Below are positions 35,282-44,164 of a stretch of DNA of 64,000 nucleotides, piece after piece. Where the stretch lies: contig JAFDWZ010000020.1 in assembly GCA_018268195.1 (NCBI GenBank), positions 1-64,000 of the forward strand, in the 5' to 3' direction. The stretch is from Bacteroidota bacterium. GTDB taxonomy: Bacteria > Bacteroidota > Bacteroidia > AKYH767-A > OLB10. The notes below the pieces were generated by a model. The model did no database searches and had not been told where the DNA came from. It was given only the letters and a program-made list of their open reading frames with translations. The position numbers and the translations under genes were made by a program. Position 1 is the stretch's first letter; every line of letters starts with the position of its first letter.

Positions 35282-37123
35282 ATGTTCCATATATTGAAAA
35301 CAGGACTCCGGTTTATTATTTTTTGGATGATATTTTTTACTCTATTCAGAATTGTTTTTTTTCTTTTTCTGTTAAATGACTCCGGCAATTATTCATGGTC
35401 CGACCTTCCTTCAACTTTGCTCTATGGTTTACGGCTCGATTTCTCCGCGACAGGGTATCTTATGGTCATCCCTGCGTTGCTTTTCGGCCTATACCAGTTT
35501 TTTACAAAACCAGCAATCAAACAAATATTCAGAATATATAATTTGCTGTTGATAGCAATATGCAGTATTCTTTTATCATCAAATTTATTTGTTTATCGCT
35601 CATGGGGCACCTTAATAAATTACCGTGCACTTACTTTTTTAAATGACCCATCAGCAATTACAGCATCTGTCAGTAACATTGAATTGTTTGTAGGTATTGG
35701 CCTTCTTATAATTATTGTTTTTTTATTCTTCCGCCTTTCAGAAAAAATAATAATGCCTGCATTTATTAATTGCCGAATACAAACCCCTGTTATTGCATTT
35801 TCAATAATCGTATGGCTTGGATCATGTATAATCATGATTCGTGGTGGCTTACAAATGTTACCTGTAAATGAAAGTGTGGCTGCTTTCAGCAGTAATCAAC
35901 AGTTAAATCACATTGCTGTAAATCCTGTATGGCATTTGGGACATAACCTAAATCAGGTAAGAAGTGAGAAGGGGAATTTATATCTATTCTACGATAACGC
36001 CTTTGCAGACAAAAGGACAAAAGTGTTGTACGATACTTCAGAAAATCTTATTACAGTAGTTAAACCCGGGCACCCGAATGTAGTCATCATCATGATTGAA
36101 AGTTATACTGCCGACATTATTGCTTCTTTAGGAGGCGAGAAAGGCGTAGCTCCAAATTTTGAAAATCTGATTCATGATGGTCTTCTTTTCAGAAGAATTT
36201 TTTCGAGCGGTGCACGCACCGATCAGGCTTTTGTATCAGTGCTCAGTGGTTTCCCGGCACAGCCGGAAAAATCAGTCATGAGATATCCTGATAAAACTGC
36301 ACATCTTCCTTCGCTGAGTGATGAGCTGAAAAAAAACGGATACTTCACTTCTTTTTATTATGGTGGCGATCTCGATTTTTCGAATCTCAACTCCTATCTT
36401 AACAACTGCGGCTTCCAGAAAATTATTTCCGGTTCAGATTTTAATAAATCACAACTCAGCGCCAAATGGGGTGCACACGATGAGTTTGTTCTCAGTCGCC
36501 AACTGAAAGATTTGAATACCATGTCGCAACCATTTTTTTCTGTGCTGATGACACTAAGCTCACATGAGCCTTATGATGTACCAATACCTACTCCTTTCAA
36601 TGGCAGCAGCCTGAATGAAAAATACAAAGCTTCTGCATGGTACACCGACCGTTGTTTGGGAAATTATTTTAATGAAGCAAAAAAACAACCTTGGTATGCC
36701 AACACGCTTTACATTGTTGTGGCTGACCATGGCTCGCGTGAACCTCGAGGACGTTCATATTATAGTCACCAGATCCGATATATTCCATTGGTAATTACGG
36801 GTGGTGCGCTCAAAGACATTTACAGAGGGACTGTGGTGGACAATACCGGCTCACAACATGACCTTGCCGCTACTTTGTTGCGTCAGCTAAATCTTGATGC
36901 ATCTCCATTTGTGTGGAGCAATAACCTGCTCAATATAAACCGCAATGATTTTGCTTATTTGTGTATGGATGACGCTATCGGATGGGTTACAGATTCCTCC
37001 GCTTTTGTTTATGAATATGAACCACAGAAGTTTATTTACAAAAGACCTGCTTCGGCAATACCAGATACGGTAACAGCTAAAAGTTTTGTTCAACAGCTAT
37101 ATCAACAATTTTTAAAGTTGTAA
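35282..37123 (+). CDS. LtaS-like membrane sulfatase/phosphoglycerol transferase
   Basis: A 613-residue protein from the ATG at 35282; an in-frame upstream start at 35180 would run through the GIN gene and is rejected. The N-terminus has five membrane helices (about 10-35, 55-75, 85-105, 135-155, 175-200). The extracytoplasmic sulfatase-fold domain starts near residue 265 with PNVVIIMIESY (metal-binding Glu), followed by SSGARTDQAF (probable Thr nucleophile), KWGAHDEF and VADHGSR. Gram-positive LtaS makes lipoteichoic acid; in Gram-negatives this fold transfers phosphoglycerol or phosphoethanolamine to glycans or lipids. Which one applies here is unknown. Confidence 0.85.
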   Translation: MFHILKTGLRFIIFWMIFFTLFRIVFFLFLLNDSGNYSWSDLPSTLLYGLRLDFSATGYLMVIPALLFGLYQFFTKPAIKQIFRIYNLLLIAICSILLSSNLFVYRSWGTLINYRALTFLNDPSAITASVSNIELFVGIGLLIIIVFLFFRLSEKIIMPAFINCRIQTPVIAFSIIVWLGSCIIMIRGGLQMLPVNESVAAFSSNQQLNHIAVNPVWHLGHNLNQVRSEKGNLYLFYDNAFADKRTKVLYDTSENLITVVKPGHPNVVIIMIESYTADIIASLGGEKGVAPNFENLIHDGLLFRRIFSSGARTDQAFVSVLSGFPAQPEKSVMRYPDKTAHLPSLSDELKKNGYFTSFYYGGDLDFSNLNSYLNNCGFQKIISGSDFNKSQLSAKWGAHDEFVLSRQLKDLNTMSQPFFSVLMTLSSHEPYDVPIPTPFNGSSLNEKYKASAWYTDRCLGNYFNEAKKQPWYANTLYIVVADHGSREPRGRSYYSHQIRYIPLVITGGALKDIYRGTVVDNTGSQHDLAATLLRQLNLDASPFVWSNNLLNINRNDFAYLCMDDAIGWVTDSSAFVYEYEPQKFIYKRPASAIPDTVTAKSFVQQLYQQFLKL

Positions 37124-37148
37124 TTTCTTTCCTTCTCCAAACATTTTT

Positions 37149-37156
37149 TACTTTTG
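37149..37156 (+). promoter_or_regulatory. -7 promoter box before the TPP riboswitch
   Basis: TACTTTTG, perfect TAnnTTTG, ending 6 nt before the riboswitch begins, so transcription would start right at the 5' edge of the aptamer. Confidence 0.6.
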
Positions 37157-37161
37157 CAACA

Positions 37162-37241
37162 TCAAAGGGGTGCATCCTATAAACAGGATTGCTGAGATTA
37201 CACCCATAACCTGATCAGGGTAATGCCTGCGTAGGGAAAAG
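37162..37241 (+). promoter_or_regulatory. TPP (THI-box) riboswitch
   Basis: All hallmark segments are present in order: GGGGTGC (37167-37173), a short P3 hairpin (ATCCT / AGGAT), GCTGAGAT (37191-37198), CACCC (37201-37205), ACCTGATC (37209-37216), GGGTAATGCC (37218-37227) and GCGTAGGGAA (37229-37238). It binds thiamine pyrophosphate and should lower expression of the receptor gene when thiamine is plentiful. Downstream, CCCC (37267-37270) can pair with the aptamer's GGGG as an alternative structure. Confidence 0.95.
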
Positions 37242-37304
37242 GTAAAACTAGTTTACTGACTGCAAACCCCTTGCTTTCAGATGTTGAACCTTAATAAATA
37301 TAAA

Positions 37305-39755
37305 ATGTTTAAACACTTCATTACTTTCTGCATAATAGTATGTAGCTATTATCATGCCTCGGCACAGATTGATTTAAGCGGCACTGTAAAAAATTCAAAT
37401 GGCCAATTGCTGGAAGGTGCAATCATTTCAATAGACAATACTATAAACCGCACCTACTCTGACAGTAAAGGGCGTTACTTTCTTTTCAACCTAAAACCCG
37501 GAACTTATAATCTAAGAGTATCGCTGTTGGGATATTACGAATTCACACAATCGCTGGAACTAACAGACAGCTATTTCAATGATGTTGTACTTTTTAAAAA
37601 ACCATATCTTACCGATGAAGTGCTGGTAACAGCCACCAAAATAACTTCTGAAACTCCTGTCACACAATCTACGATTTCGAAAATGCAGATTGAAGAAAGC
37701 AACAGAGGCAAAGATGTTCCGTCATTGATGGATGCTTTGCCCGGAGTAGTTACTACCAGTGATGCGGGTACAGGAATTGGTTACACAGGGCTGCGTATAA
37801 GAGGAAGTGATGCTACAAGAGTAAATGTTACCATCAATGGCATTCCTGTTAATGATGCCGAATCGCAAGGTTTATATTGGGTTGACCTTCCGGATATACT
37901 TTCTTCTACCGGACAAATTCAGGTGCAGCGGGGCATAGGAACATCCGTAAATGGTGCAGGTGCTTTTGGAGGAAGTGTAAATATGACTACAGAACAACTT
38001 TCAGAAAATCCTTATGCTGAAAGCAATATTTCATACGGTTCGTTCAACACAAAAAAAGTAAACCTTAAAGCAGGAACAGGGTTGCTGAAGAACAAACTTG
38101 CTTTCGAAACAAGGTTGTCAAAAATTACTTCATCAGGATATATTGACCGTGCTTCATCTGACCTGAATTCCTTCTATATATCCGGAGGATATTATGGGAA
38201 TAAAACACTGGTAAAAGCAATTGTATTTTCAGGAAATGAAACTACTTATCAATCATGGTACGGCACTCCCGAATCACGATACAACAATGATGTTTCAGGT
38301 ATGCTGGATTATATAAGCAGAAATGAACTTGACGAAGAAGATGCAGCGAATCTTCTGAACTCAGGACGCACCTACAATTATTATTTATATTCCAATCAGA
38401 TTGACAAATACCGTCAGGATAATTATCAGCTCCATTTTTCACATCAGTTTTCATCGGTGCTAACCATGAATGCAGCATTACACCTGACAAGAGGAATCGG
38501 GTATTACGAAGAGTATAAGAAAAATCAGAAATTGAGCAGCTACGATATTGCTCCTGTTATAATTGGTGACACCATTATTTCTAAAACTGACTTAATCAGA
38601 AGAAAATGGCTCGACAATTATTTCTACGGAATAGTTTATGGAGCGAAATATGAAAAAGAAAATTTATCGGTCAGTTTCAGTGGAGGATATAATCAGTATG
38701 ATGGCGACCACTATGGAGATATCATCTGGACACGTTATACGGCAGTAAATATCAATCAGCGCTATTACTTTAACAATGGATTCAAACAGGATTGGAACAA
38801 TAGCCTACGTGCACAATACCGCATCGGTCAGCAGTGGATTGTTTATGCTGATATGCAACATCGTTATGTGAGTTATAAATTTGAAGGATTTGATGCTTCC
38901 ATAAATTCAGTTCCGCAAAAAGTAAATTATAATTTCTTCAACCCTAAAGCAGGAATAACCTTTAAGCGTAATTCTAATGAACAAGCTTATCTTTCAGTTG
39001 CCATTGGGAACAAGGAACCCTCACGTGATGACTTTACAGACTCCTCTCCCCTTTCGCGTCCTAAACCTGAACACATGACTGATTTGGAGGCTGGCTATTC
39101 ATGGAAGTTGAAAAACTTTAGAGCAGGCATTAATTATTATGCGATGATGTACGACAATCAGTTGTTGCTTACAGGTAAGGTGAATGATGTAGGAAATTAT
39201 ACGCGCCAAAATGTAAAAAGCAGTTACCGGACAGGTATAGAGTTGCAGGCAGAATATAATCTGAATACTAAAATTTCTATTTCAGGTAATGCAGCCATCA
39301 GCAAAAACAAGATTAAAAATTTTGATTACTACTTAGATGAATATGATGCTGCATTTGATTACACCGGTCAGGTATTACAAACATACTCCAACACCGATAT
39401 TGCATTTTCACCGAATATGGTTGCAGCAGCAGGTATTTCATACAAACCTCTTTCATGGCTGAAGATTGGCTTGAATGAAAAATATGTAGGTCGCCAGTAT
39501 TTGGACAACACTCAATCGGCAAGTAAGCAACTTGATGCTTTTTATTACACCAATGCAGCTGTTGAAGTGAATTTCAACATTAAAAACTATGCTTCGGTAA
39601 ATTCCGGAATCACGATATATAACTTGTTGAATAAAAAATATGTAAACAATGGATATACATATGGGTACATGTATGACGGCAGAACGATTGATGAAACCTA
39701 CTATTATCCACAAGCCCTGATGCACTACATAGGGTATATTCGATTTACATTTTAA
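37305..39755 (+). CDS. TonB-dependent receptor under TPP control (putative thiamine uptake)
   Basis: An 816-residue receptor from the ATG at 37305, which gives a clean signal peptide (MFKHFITFCIIVCSYYHASAQ); an in-frame ATG at 37281 would add eight residues. A carboxypeptidase-like domain spans about 22-100 (GTVKNSNGQLLEGAIIS). The plug is at about 105-225 (DALPGVVTTSDAGTG, GLRIRGSD, QVQRGIGTSVNGAGAFGGSVNM) and the barrel runs to the final LMHYIGYIRFTF. The TPP riboswitch in its leader makes thiamine, or a precursor such as HMP, the most likely ligand; TPP-regulated outer-membrane receptors were predicted for this phylum in comparative genomics of thiamine biosynthesis. The 3' end overlaps the convergent dapF gene by 11 bases. 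Confidence 0.9.
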   Translation: MFKHFITFCIIVCSYYHASAQIDLSGTVKNSNGQLLEGAIISIDNTINRTYSDSKGRYFLFNLKPGTYNLRVSLLGYYEFTQSLELTDSYFNDVVLFKKPYLTDEVLVTATKITSETPVTQSTISKMQIEESNRGKDVPSLMDALPGVVTTSDAGTGIGYTGLRIRGSDATRVNVTINGIPVNDAESQGLYWVDLPDILSSTGQIQVQRGIGTSVNGAGAFGGSVNMTTEQLSENPYAESNISYGSFNTKKVNLKAGTGLLKNKLAFETRLSKITSSGYIDRASSDLNSFYISGGYYGNKTLVKAIVFSGNETTYQSWYGTPESRYNNDVSGMLDYISRNELDEEDAANLLNSGRTYNYYLYSNQIDKYRQDNYQLHFSHQFSSVLTMNAALHLTRGIGYYEEYKKNQKLSSYDIAPVIIGDTIISKTDLIRRKWLDNYFYGIVYGAKYEKENLSVSFSGGYNQYDGDHYGDIIWTRYTAVNINQRYYFNNGFKQDWNNSLRAQYRIGQQWIVYADMQHRYVSYKFEGFDASINSVPQKVNYNFFNPKAGITFKRNSNEQAYLSVAIGNKEPSRDDFTDSSPLSRPKPEHMTDLEAGYSWKLKNFRAGINYYAMMYDNQLLLTGKVNDVGNYTRQNVKSSYRTGIELQAEYNLNTKISISGNAAISKNKIKNFDYYLDEYDAAFDYTGQVLQTYSNTDIAFSPNMVAAAGISYKPLSWLKIGLNEKYVGRQYLDNTQSASKQLDAFYYTNAAVEVNFNIKNYASVNSGITIYNLLNKKYVNNGYTYGYMYDGRTIDETYYYPQALMHYIGYIRFTF

Positions 39756-40533
39756 AATCTCCTGAATACACTTTTGCGGCAGGACCTTTTAGAATCACAT
39801 TCGTGTAATGATTGTTTGCATTAAAGTTTACCGAAAGCTTACCACCATCTGCAACAACTTTCACGGGCGTTTTTTTTATTTTACCTGAATAAAAAGCAGC
39901 AATGGCGGCTGCGGTAATACCTGTACCACATGCCAGCGTGAGGTCTTCCACTCCACGCTCGTAAGTACGGATGTGCAATACATCTTTTCGCACCTCTGCA
40001 AAATTCACATTGATTCCTTCGCGTTTGTAAGGTTTACTATATCTGATTTTCCGACCTTCTGCTACCACATCAATAGACTCTATTTTTTTTACGAAACTAA
40101 TGTAGTGTGGTGACCCTGTGTTCAGCACAAAAGCATTCTTTACCTGTTTAATCTGACTCACATCAGCCATTTCAACAGCAACAATACCTTTATTACCTGC
40201 TGCTGAATGTACGGTAGCTTGGTGAATACCATCGTAAGCCTTAAAAATAAATTGCTTCTTTTTTGCAACGGATTGATAAAAGAAAAGCACTGCACATCTT
40301 GCTCCGTTGCCGCACATACTTCCTATATGCCCATCAGCATTAAAATACTCCATCTCAAAATCAACATGTTTTGCTTTATTGATTTTTATCAGCCCATCCG
40401 CGCCTATACCAAAATGCCTGTTGCAAAGTAGCTCTATCTGTGAGGAATTAAGTTTTTTATATTTGTTATCTCTGTTATCAAGAACGATAAAATCATTTCC
40501 TGCTCCATGATATTTGCTGAATTTTATCTGCAT
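39745..40533 (-). CDS. dapF: Diaminopimelate epimerase
   Basis: A 262-residue DapF that converts LL- to meso-diaminopimelate for lysine and peptidoglycan. Both catalytic cysteines are present: Cys74 in the CGNGARC segment and Cys202 in ACGTGI. The opening FSKYHGAGNDFIVLDN is standard. Length is typical. Its 3' end overlaps the TonB receptor gene by 11 bases, tail to tail. A two-part promoter (TTTTG, 21 nt, TAGATTTG at 40561-40568) lies 27 nt upstream. Confidence 0.96.
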   Translation of the reverse strand: MQIKFSKYHGAGNDFIVLDNRDNKYKKLNSSQIELLCNRHFGIGADGLIKINKAKHVDFEMEYFNADGHIGSMCGNGARCAVLFFYQSVAKKKQFIFKAYDGIHQATVHSAAGNKGIVAVEMADVSQIKQVKNAFVLNTGSPHYISFVKKIESIDVVAEGRKIRYSKPYKREGINVNFAEVRKDVLHIRTYERGVEDLTLACGTGITAAAIAAFYSGKIKKTPVKVVADGGKLSVNFNANNHYTNVILKGPAAKVYSGDFKM

Positions 40534-40560
40534 TTTAATATTGGATAAAACATTAATCTA

Positions 40561-40568
40561 CAAATCTA
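40561..40568 (-). promoter_or_regulatory. -7 promoter box of dapF
   Basis: TAGATTTG on the minus strand, perfect TAnnTTTG, with TTG 21 nt further upstream, and 27 nt to the ATG. Confidence 0.55.
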
Positions 40569-40649
40569 CGTTGTTGATGCTGATAACAGCAAAAAAAATG
40601 TTAAAGACTGTTAATGCATTCCTTCACAGAGGTTTCACAGGTGCAACAA

Positions 40650-40657
40650 TAACTTTG
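40650..40657 (+). promoter_or_regulatory. -7 promoter box of the HtrA protease
   Basis: TAACTTTG, perfect TAnnTTTG, 38 nt before the ATG; divergent from the dapF promoter. Confidence 0.5.
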
Positions 40658-40695
40658 CTGATATAATTAAAACAGATAGTAAAAAAAATAAAACT

Positions 40696-42135
40696 ATGAT
40701 GACACAAATTAAAAAATCACTCGGCATAATGGTAATTGCCGGAATTGGCGGAATGACTTCTCTGATGATTTATAAGTCAACTGAGAAAAAAAGTGCTACA
40801 ACATTTCAGACAATAGCACCCACACAAAAAGTAAGCTTAACAGAAGGAACTGCTATTGCAGATTTTACAGTTGCTGCAGAAAGAACCATACCCACTGTAG
40901 TGCACGTAAAGACCAGTTATACCGCACAACCTACAAACAACTTTATGTTTAACCCTTTCAATTTCTGGGGCAATCCCGGTTATGGTATGCCACAGCAAGA
41001 ACAACAGGCTTCAGGTTCGGGAGTTATTATATCCGATGACGGCTACATTGTAACCAACAATCACGTGGTTGATAATGCTGAAAAAATTGAAGTGGCATTG
41101 GATGATAAACGAACATTTACTGCCAAGCTAATCGGCAAAGACCCTTCCACTGATTTAGCTCTTTTGAAAATTAATGAAACCAATTTGCCTTATACTAAAT
41201 TCAGCAACTCTGACGACTTAAAAGTTGGTCAGTGGGTGCTTGCAGTTGGCAATCCATTTAACCTGAACTCCACTGCAACAGCAGGTATAGTATCAGCTAA
41301 AGGACGAAATATACATATCCTGAATGATCAGCAATTTCCGATAGAATCATTCATACAGACTGATGCAGCAGTAAATCCGGGCAACAGTGGCGGAGCACTT
41401 GTAAATCTGAATGGTGATTTAGTAGGCATTAATGCTGCCATTGCATCAAACACAGGTTCATACACCGGTTATTCTTTTGCAATTCCTGCAAACATTGTAA
41501 GAAAAGTTACCAAAGATTTGCTCGAATATGGAAAAGTGCAAAGAGGTTTTGTCGGAATTACACTAAGAGATATTGACCAGAACTTGGCTAAAGATAAAAA
41601 TCTGAAATCACTTCAAGGAGTATATGTTGACGGAGTGGTTAACGGTGGCGCAGGTCAATCTGCAGGTATTAAACCAGGTGATGTTGTAACACGTGTTGGC
41701 GAAGTAACCGTAAATTCAGCAAGTGAATTACAAGAACAGATTGGTCGTTTCGGCCCCGGTGACAAAGTAAATCTTACTGTTGACCGTAATGGCTCTGAAA
41801 AAAATTATCAGATTACATTACGTGATAATTCAGGAAGTGAAAGCATTGTACGTGAAAATAAAACACTGAATCTGATGGGTGCTGAGTTCGGAGAAGTTTC
41901 AGAAAAAGAAAAGAAACAGTTAGGCATCAGCAATGGCGTAAAAATAACCAATCTGCAAAGTGGTAAATTACGCAGTGCAGGTATCAGAGACGGATTTATT
42001 ATCACAGCTATTGACAATAAAAAAATTAATACTGCTGATGATATTGCTTCGGTGTTTCAGAATAAAAGCGGAGGAATACTGATTGAAGGTATTTACCCCA
42101 ATGGCATGAAAGCATATTACGGATTCGGATTATAA
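40696..42135 (+). CDS. HtrA/DegP-type periplasmic serine protease
   Basis: A 479-residue protease-chaperone. An N-terminal membrane anchor or signal (about residues 7-26) is followed by a trypsin-like domain with the complete catalytic triad His123 (NNHVV), Asp153 (TDLALL) and Ser231 (GNSGGA). Two PDZ domains follow, at about 285-375 (GFVGITLRDI ... GIKPGDVV) and 395-475. It degrades or refolds misfolded envelope proteins. Lack of a clear cleavage site suggests it may stay tethered to the inner membrane, as DegS does, although the two PDZ domains resemble DegP/DegQ. It is monocistronic with a strong terminator after it. Confidence 0.93.
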   Translation: MMTQIKKSLGIMVIAGIGGMTSLMIYKSTEKKSATTFQTIAPTQKVSLTEGTAIADFTVAAERTIPTVVHVKTSYTAQPTNNFMFNPFNFWGNPGYGMPQQEQQASGSGVIISDDGYIVTNNHVVDNAEKIEVALDDKRTFTAKLIGKDPSTDLALLKINETNLPYTKFSNSDDLKVGQWVLAVGNPFNLNSTATAGIVSAKGRNIHILNDQQFPIESFIQTDAAVNPGNSGGALVNLNGDLVGINAAIASNTGSYTGYSFAIPANIVRKVTKDLLEYGKVQRGFVGITLRDIDQNLAKDKNLKSLQGVYVDGVVNGGAGQSAGIKPGDVVTRVGEVTVNSASELQEQIGRFGPGDKVNLTVDRNGSEKNYQITLRDNSGSESIVRENKTLNLMGAEFGEVSEKEKKQLGISNGVKITNLQSGKLRSAGIRDGFIITAIDNKKINTADDIASVFQNKSGGILIEGIYPNGMKAYYGFGL

Positions 42136-42172
42136 CAGATATTTTTCATAGGGTTAGTTTAGGTTACGACTT

Positions 42173-42197
42173 GGGGATTCATCACGAATCCCCTTTC
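42173..42197 (+). terminator. Rho-independent terminator of the HtrA gene
   Basis: Eight-base perfect stem GGGGATTC / GAATCCCC, ATCAC loop, then TTTCG. It lies 37 bases after the stop; the T-run is short. Confidence 0.7.
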
Positions 42198-42275
42198 GTA
42201 TTTTATACAGTTGCATAAACAAAGTTCTCTATTCTCCTCTTCAATAAGATTAACAAAAAAAAATATGCATGAAAC

Positions 42276-42304
42276 AAAAAAGGCTGCCCTGACAGGACAG
42301 CCTT
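42276..42304 (-). terminator. Rho-independent terminator of the GAPDH gene
   Basis: Eleven-base stem AAGGCTGTCCT / AGGGCAGCCTT on the minus strand (one G-U pair), 3-base loop, then six T. It starts 21 bases after the GAPDH stop. Confidence 0.8.
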
Positions 42305-42324
42305 TTCAACAAAATATATTTTAA

Positions 42325-43788
42325 TTAATAGTATGTAAGACGAATTACATCAGCCAGATATTTTGCAAAACGCATTACCTGACGGCTATAACCATATTCA
42401 TTGTCGTACCAAACATAGAGAACCGCAGTTTTACCGTCTTTGCTGACAATAGTTGCAGGACTATCAACAATGCTGGCACAGGAATTACCTACCAAATCAG
42501 TACTTACAAGCTCATTGCTATAGGAATATTGAATCTGTTCAACGAGATTACCCTTCATAGCAGCATCTTTCAGAATTTCATTTACAGCATCTTTATCGGT
42601 AGGCTTGCTCAGAGTAAGATTTAAAATTGCAAGTGACACATCAGGAGTAGGAACACGAACTGCATTACCTGTGATTTTTCCGGACAATTCAGGAAGAGCT
42701 TTTGAAACTGCCTTATCAGCGCCTGTTTCAGTAATTACCATGTTCAAAGCTGCCGAACGACCTCTGCGGTATTTCTTATGATAGTTATCAAGAAGGTTCT
42801 GATCGTTGGTGTAGGAATGTATGGTTTCTAAGTGACCACGTTCAATGCCCAGTGTGTTATTAATAACAGCAAGTACGGGAACTATAGCATTGGTGGTGCA
42901 GGAGGCTGCAGAGAAAATTTTCTCATCTTTATTGTGCTGTGCCTGATTGATTCCATAAACCACATTTGGAATATCACCTTTTCCTGGAGCAGTCAGCAAC
43001 ACTTTATCCACTCCTTTTGCAAGCAGGTGTTTGCTAAGACCTTCACGGTCGCGTGCTACTCCGGTATTGTCAATTACTAATGCATTGTTTATTCCATATT
43101 TGGTATAGTCAATATCCTCAGCATTTTTTGCTGATATCATGTGTACGGTATGTCCGTTGATGATTAATGCTTTATTGGCAAGGTCTTCAATAATTGTTCC
43201 GGGGAAAGGTCCGTGTACACTGTCGGTACGCAGCAAATCTGCACGTTTGATAATATCTTCATCACTCTTATCGCGAGTTACTATAGCTCGCAAACGAAGT
43301 TGCTCTCCTTTTCCGGCCTGAATAATTAATTCGCGGGCAAGGATACGTCCAATACGTCCGAAACCATAAAGAACAATATCCTTAGGCACTAAATTTCTTT
43401 TACCTTTTCCGATAAAATCTTTCAAGGTAGCACCAATAAATTTAGAAACCGTTTCATACTTATCTTTTTCATTGAGCCATTCATGCGCCAATCGGCCTAA
43501 ATCAAGGCGTGAAGGAGCAAGATCAACAGAATTTAATTCTTTGGCGATAGCCAGCGCATCAAAAATGTTGATAGGTTTTTTAACAATTTCTTTGGCATAC
43601 TGAATCAGATTAAGAATCTGGCTGGCACTTCGGTCAACCGTCTGATTTCTGAAAATTACCAGTTCAACTGATTTGTCGAACCATAGCGTACCTATGATAT
43701 GAATCAACTCGATGGCCGCTTTTTCTGCTTTTATCCATTCATGTAAATCCTGTTCATAATTTACATCCGTAACCGATGAATTTTGCAT
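42325..43788 (-). CDS. gap: Glyceraldehyde-3-phosphate dehydrogenase, long form
   Basis: A 487-residue GAPDH, about 150 longer than the classical enzyme. The first ~137 residues form an extra, largely helical domain (EQDLHEWIKAEKAAIELI and onward), seen in some proteobacterial and Bacteroidota GAPDHs. The standard part begins with YGFGRIG (141-147), the catalytic Cys297 is in ASCTTN, and His324 in TIHSYTNDQ. It oxidises glyceraldehyde-3-phosphate with NAD(P) and phosphate, or runs the reverse reaction in gluconeogenesis. Cofactor preference and the role of the extension are not readable. Promoter 36 nt upstream and strong terminator mark it as monocistronic. Confidence 0.92.
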   Translation of the reverse strand: MQNSSVTDVNYEQDLHEWIKAEKAAIELIHIIGTLWFDKSVELVIFRNQTVDRSASQILNLIQYAKEIVKKPINIFDALAIAKELNSVDLAPSRLDLGRLAHEWLNEKDKYETVSKFIGATLKDFIGKGKRNLVPKDIVLYGFGRIGRILARELIIQAGKGEQLRLRAIVTRDKSDEDIIKRADLLRTDSVHGPFPGTIIEDLANKALIINGHTVHMISAKNAEDIDYTKYGINNALVIDNTGVARDREGLSKHLLAKGVDKVLLTAPGKGDIPNVVYGINQAQHNKDEKIFSAASCTTNAIVPVLAVINNTLGIERGHLETIHSYTNDQNLLDNYHKKYRRGRSAALNMVITETGADKAVSKALPELSGKITGNAVRVPTPDVSLAILNLTLSKPTDKDAVNEILKDAAMKGNLVEQIQYSYSNELVSTDLVGNSCASIVDSPATIVSKDGKTAVLYVWYDNEYGYSRQVMRFAKYLADVIRLTYY

Positions 43789-43824
43789 ATTTTATTTAAG
43801 TTTAATTATTATTTTTTTGTGCGG

Positions 43825-43832
43825 CAAATATA
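43825..43832 (-). promoter_or_regulatory. -7 promoter box of the GAPDH gene
   Basis: TATATTTG on the minus strand, perfect TAnnTTTG, 36 nt before the ATG. Confidence 0.5.
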
Positions 43833-43999
43833 CGGCATTAAGGCCATAAAACAGAGATCATTTGCCTTAATCTTACAGTTTTCAAAACATTAATCTATGT
43901 TATTATTCATCTTTTAGGATAATAACACCTTATTGTGTGAAACCTTTTTATATAAATTGCGTTAGAAGGGTTTGCAACTGTTTAATTTGCACGCTAGAT

Positions 44000-44164
44000 A
44001 TGAAGGAGAATTTTTTGTTTTTTATTTCCAACTGGGCTGATAAGATTATAGCATTAACAGGAATTACACTTTATAAAGTGACTAGCTTTATCGGATTGTT
44101 GTTTTTAACCAACAAAAAGAAAACTGAAGAATATAAAGTTACCATAGAAAAAGAAAAGCTGTAA
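44000..44164 (+). CDS. Possible 54-residue membrane peptide
   Basis: From the ATG at 44000 the frame gives a 54-residue peptide: a short N-terminus (MKENFLFFISNWADKI), a hydrophobic segment (ITLYKVTSFIGLLFL) and a very charged, Lys/Glu-rich tail. An upstream in-frame start at 43937 adds 21 non-hydrophobic residues and is less likely. A 7/8 match to the -7 box (TTAATTTG) is at 43982-43989, ending 10 nt before the ATG, with TTG 22 nt further up. The peptide has the shape of many single-pass membrane microproteins. No family is recognised and chance cannot be excluded. Confidence 0.3.
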   Translation: MKENFLFFISNWADKIIALTGITLYKVTSFIGLLFLTNKKKTEEYKVTIEKEKL

